A stretch of DNA of 6,475 nt from MGOM01 sp035693825 (GTDB lineage: Bacteria > Chloroflexota > Anaerolineae > Anaerolineales > E44-bin32). The notes under the pieces are model-generated. The model was not told where the DNA came from, made no database searches, and worked only from the letters and a program-made list of their open reading frames with translations. The position numbers and the translations under genes were made by a program. The stretch is from contig DASSGB010000222.1 in assembly GCA_035693825.1 (NCBI GenBank), positions 1 through 6,475 on the forward strand. The letters run 5' to 3'. Shown here piece after piece: positions 5,436-6,475 of the stretch (the first letter of the stretch is position 1; each line of letters begins with the position of its first letter).

Positions 5436-5789
5436 TCACGCCGGCGCCAGGACCATGCCGATCAGATCCGACGGATCGCTTAGCGTTCTCTGCTCGCTGG
5501 TCATGACCTGGATCCGATCCCGACTGGGGTCCAGCCGAAGGATCCTCACCGTGGGCGTTGCCACCAGGAGGTCGGCCAGCGGACAAGATGGTCCCGTGAT
5601 CGTGTCATCCGCCTCCATCAGGACCACCGCGGGCTGGGCCGCAATCGCCTTCTGCAGTGCGTCGGGCTTGCGGCTGTCGATGATCTCCAGCTCGATCTGA
5701 TCCAGATGCTTCTTCAGGCGCGTGGCGACACCCTCGGTGAACAACGAAGGTTCAGCCAGCACGACCACTCGGGTGCGCAACGAATTCAT
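5436..5789 (-). CDS. Stand-alone degenerate response-regulator receiver domain (NarL-like)
   Basis: This 117-residue protein looks like a single receiver domain. The first strand and helix, VVVLAEPSLFTEGVATRL (8-25), match the NarL-family opening (a VDDHPLFREGL-like pattern). AAQPAVVLMEAD (50-61) matches the third strand that normally carries the phospho-accepting Asp. Here the acid pocket Asp pair is A12-E13 and the phospho-acceptor place is E59 (A60-D61 follow), so normal phosphorylation is doubtful. The later part, VRILRLD and beyond, lacks an obvious conserved Lys. No DNA-binding domain follows; the protein stops at the TGA at 5436. The start is the ATG ending at 5789. AAGGGAG lies upstream (5801-5807), with a rather long spacing of 11. 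Upstream of the cytochrome gene and on the same strand, it may act in its control, but this is inference. It could also be a general pseudo-receiver of unknown partner. Confidence 0.75.
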   Translation of the reverse strand: MNSLRTRVVVLAEPSLFTEGVATRLKKHLDQIELEIIDSRKPDALQKAIAAQPAVVLMEADDTITGPSCPLADLLVATPTVRILRLDPSRDRIQVMTSEQRTLSDPSDLIGMVLAPA

Positions 5790-5980
5790 CCCCGGAGGGA
5801 CTCCCTTACCTCACCCTGAAGACATTAATGGAAGATGAAGGCGCCGCACAACCCTCGGGCGTGGCATAGGCATAGCGCGTCCGAGTCATCGGGCCGCTAT
5901 CCATTCGGGTAGTGCCGTTTCCTCATTGGAGTTGCCGGCCCGCGCTGCCGCGCACCCGGTCATTCCGGGGCAGAATCAGG

Positions 5981-6054
5981 CTTCGGCTCGCCTGCGGCTG
6001 GAGCCCGAAGGGCGACGGACGGCGGGGCGAACGGCCTCCGGGCTCGCCTGCGGC
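5981..6054. repeat. Direct repeat with adjoining hairpin
   Basis: GGCTCGCCTGCGGC occurs twice without change, at 5985-5998 and 6041-6054. The first copy lies inside a hairpin formed by CTTCGGCTC (5981-5989) and GAGCCCGAAG (6001-6010) with one bulged C. The second copy follows ACGGCCTCCG. This suggests two related, partly decayed palindromic units. Confidence 0.5.
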
Positions 6055-6176
6055 GGGGATTGGTTTCCCGTCCACGGTGGCCTTGTGTCCGCGGGCCCGT
6101 GCCGAATTCCTTGTCGGATGTGAAACGGTGTAGACTCCACTTTCGGGGGGGATGCCCTCTTGGTCTCCGGAATTGC

Positions 6177-6235
6177 CCCCTCTCCCACTCCGGGGGCCGA
6201 AGGTCGCGAGAGGGAGAGGGGCGGGGTGAGGGCCC
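6177..6235. repeat. GC-rich palindromic intergenic element (REP-like)
   Basis: CCCCTCTCCC (6177-6186) and GGGAGAGGGG (6212-6221) form a perfect 10-bp stem with a 25-base arm between. This is followed by CGGGGTGAGGGCCCC. Elements with this GGGAGAGGG...GGGGTGAGGG composition are, from general experience, widely scattered between genes in many GC-rich bacteria. Here it ends only about 15 bases before the start of the next gene, close to its Shine-Dalgarno. Confidence 0.6.
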
Positions 6236-6250
6236 CACCAGAAGGGCACC

Positions 6251-6475
6251 ATGCCCGACAACTCGGTACGCCTGTGGGCTCGACGGGCGGCGTGCGTGAT
6301 CGTGGCGGCGGCCGCCGCTTCGTGCGCCGCGCCTGAAGCCAGCCCAACCCCGACCCTGGGGACGCCGAAGCCCTTCACCCCCGGCGACCCGACCGCAACG
6401 CCACCAGGCGAAGACATCACCGATCGCGATTACCTCGCCGGGAAGGAGGCCTACCGGGCCGGCGACTACGCGGCC
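6251..6475 (+). CDS. Lipoprotein, N-terminal part only (runs off the window); possible TPR protein
   Basis: The frame opens at ATG 6251, with AGAAGGG just upstream (6240-6246), and stays open to the window edge, giving the first 75 residues. R7, R11 and R12 precede a hydrophobic run (13-23) that ends A22-A23-S24-C25, a lipobox-like site with Ala in place of Leu at -3. Residues 28-53 are a Pro/Thr-rich linker, the same architecture as the propeller lipoprotein of this window. The last residues, DYLAGKEAYRAGDYAA (60-75), read like the first helix of a tetratricopeptide repeat (the A-x-x-AGDYAxA pattern). It is likely an exported lipoprotein with a TPR or other helical-repeat domain. The full domain lies outside the window, so the function stays open. 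Confidence 0.75.
   Translation, partial: MPDNSVRLWARRAACVIVAAAAASCAAPEASPTPTLGTPKPFTPGDPTATPPGEDITDRDYLAGKEAYRAGDYAA

Larger units (their letters stand above)
5790..6250. other. 461-bp divergent spacer with hairpins and short repeats, no gene seen
   Basis: This lies between the receiver-like gene (- strand) and the lipoprotein gene (+ strand), so promoters for both should lie here; I see no convincing -35/-10 pair. It holds an AT-richer patch with the palindrome CATTAATG (5823-5830), a hairpin and direct repeat at 5981-6054, and a GC-rich palindromic element at 6177-6235. Reading frames on both strands across 5920-6420 are Pro/Arg/Gly-rich and lie over these repeats. I take them as chance frames in GC-rich DNA. 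Confidence 0.6.

Noticed and set aside
5823..5830. CATTAATG palindrome as a regulator site
   Set aside because: An eight-base palindrome alone is likely by chance. I mention it only as part of the spacer description.
5923..6420. 165-residue frame on the - strand over the divergent spacer
   Set aside because: It runs through palindromic repeats and antisense to the signal peptide of the lipoprotein at 6251. The Gly/Pro/Arg-rich composition is typical of chance frames.

Overview
The window is GC-rich bacterial chromosome with compact genes and short spacers. I see no rRNA, tRNA, transposase, CRISPR array or phage gene. The best guess for the host is a Chloroflexota-like bacterium (Anaerolineae or Dehalococcoidia type). 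This rests on the style of the proteins: lipoproteins whose lipobox is followed by a Pro/Thr-rich linker, a multihaem cytochrome with a collagen-like Gly-Pro-Ala stalk, a DUF2834 membrane protein, and GC-rich hairpin elements between genes. It is an inference from style, not from a marker gene.

Left part (1-3300, + strand): a secreted cyclophilin-type peptidyl-prolyl isomerase (88-726), a lipoprotein with a PD40/TolB-like beta-propeller (886-1815), a small exported protein with eight cysteines (1857-2282) and an EamA/DMT transporter (2452-3300). Two related copies of an intergenic repeat, about 79% identical over 68 bp, follow the cyclophilin gene and the Cys-rich gene. Their left ends look like the left half of an integron attC site.

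Middle part (3301-4258): a DUF2834 membrane protein (3432-3731) is followed by the most interesting gene of the window. This is a glutaredoxin-like protein of 80 residues (3813-4055) with an in-frame TGA at exactly the place of the first catalytic cysteine, giving a U-x-x-C motif in place of C-x-x-C. A strong Shine-Dalgarno lies before the upstream ATG, not before the ATG that follows the TGA. A hairpin that meets the bacterial SECIS rules lies 21 nt after the TGA. Other genes here use TGA as a normal stop. I read this as a selenoprotein that ordinary gene calling would cut down to a headless fragment starting at 3852. A strong bidirectional terminator and a second, REP-like hairpin separate it from the convergent gene.

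Right part (4259-6475): on the - strand, a stand-alone degenerate NarL-type receiver domain (5436-5789) lies upstream of a six-haem c-type cytochrome lipoprotein (4259-5314). The pair may be co-transcribed. A 461-bp divergent spacer with several GC-rich hairpins and short direct repeats follows. Then a + strand lipoprotein starts at 6251 and runs off the window.

Overall the region carries cell-envelope and redox functions: protein folding outside the membrane, surface lipoproteins, extracytoplasmic electron transfer and a cytoplasmic thiol/selenol redox protein. The genes do not form one obvious pathway.
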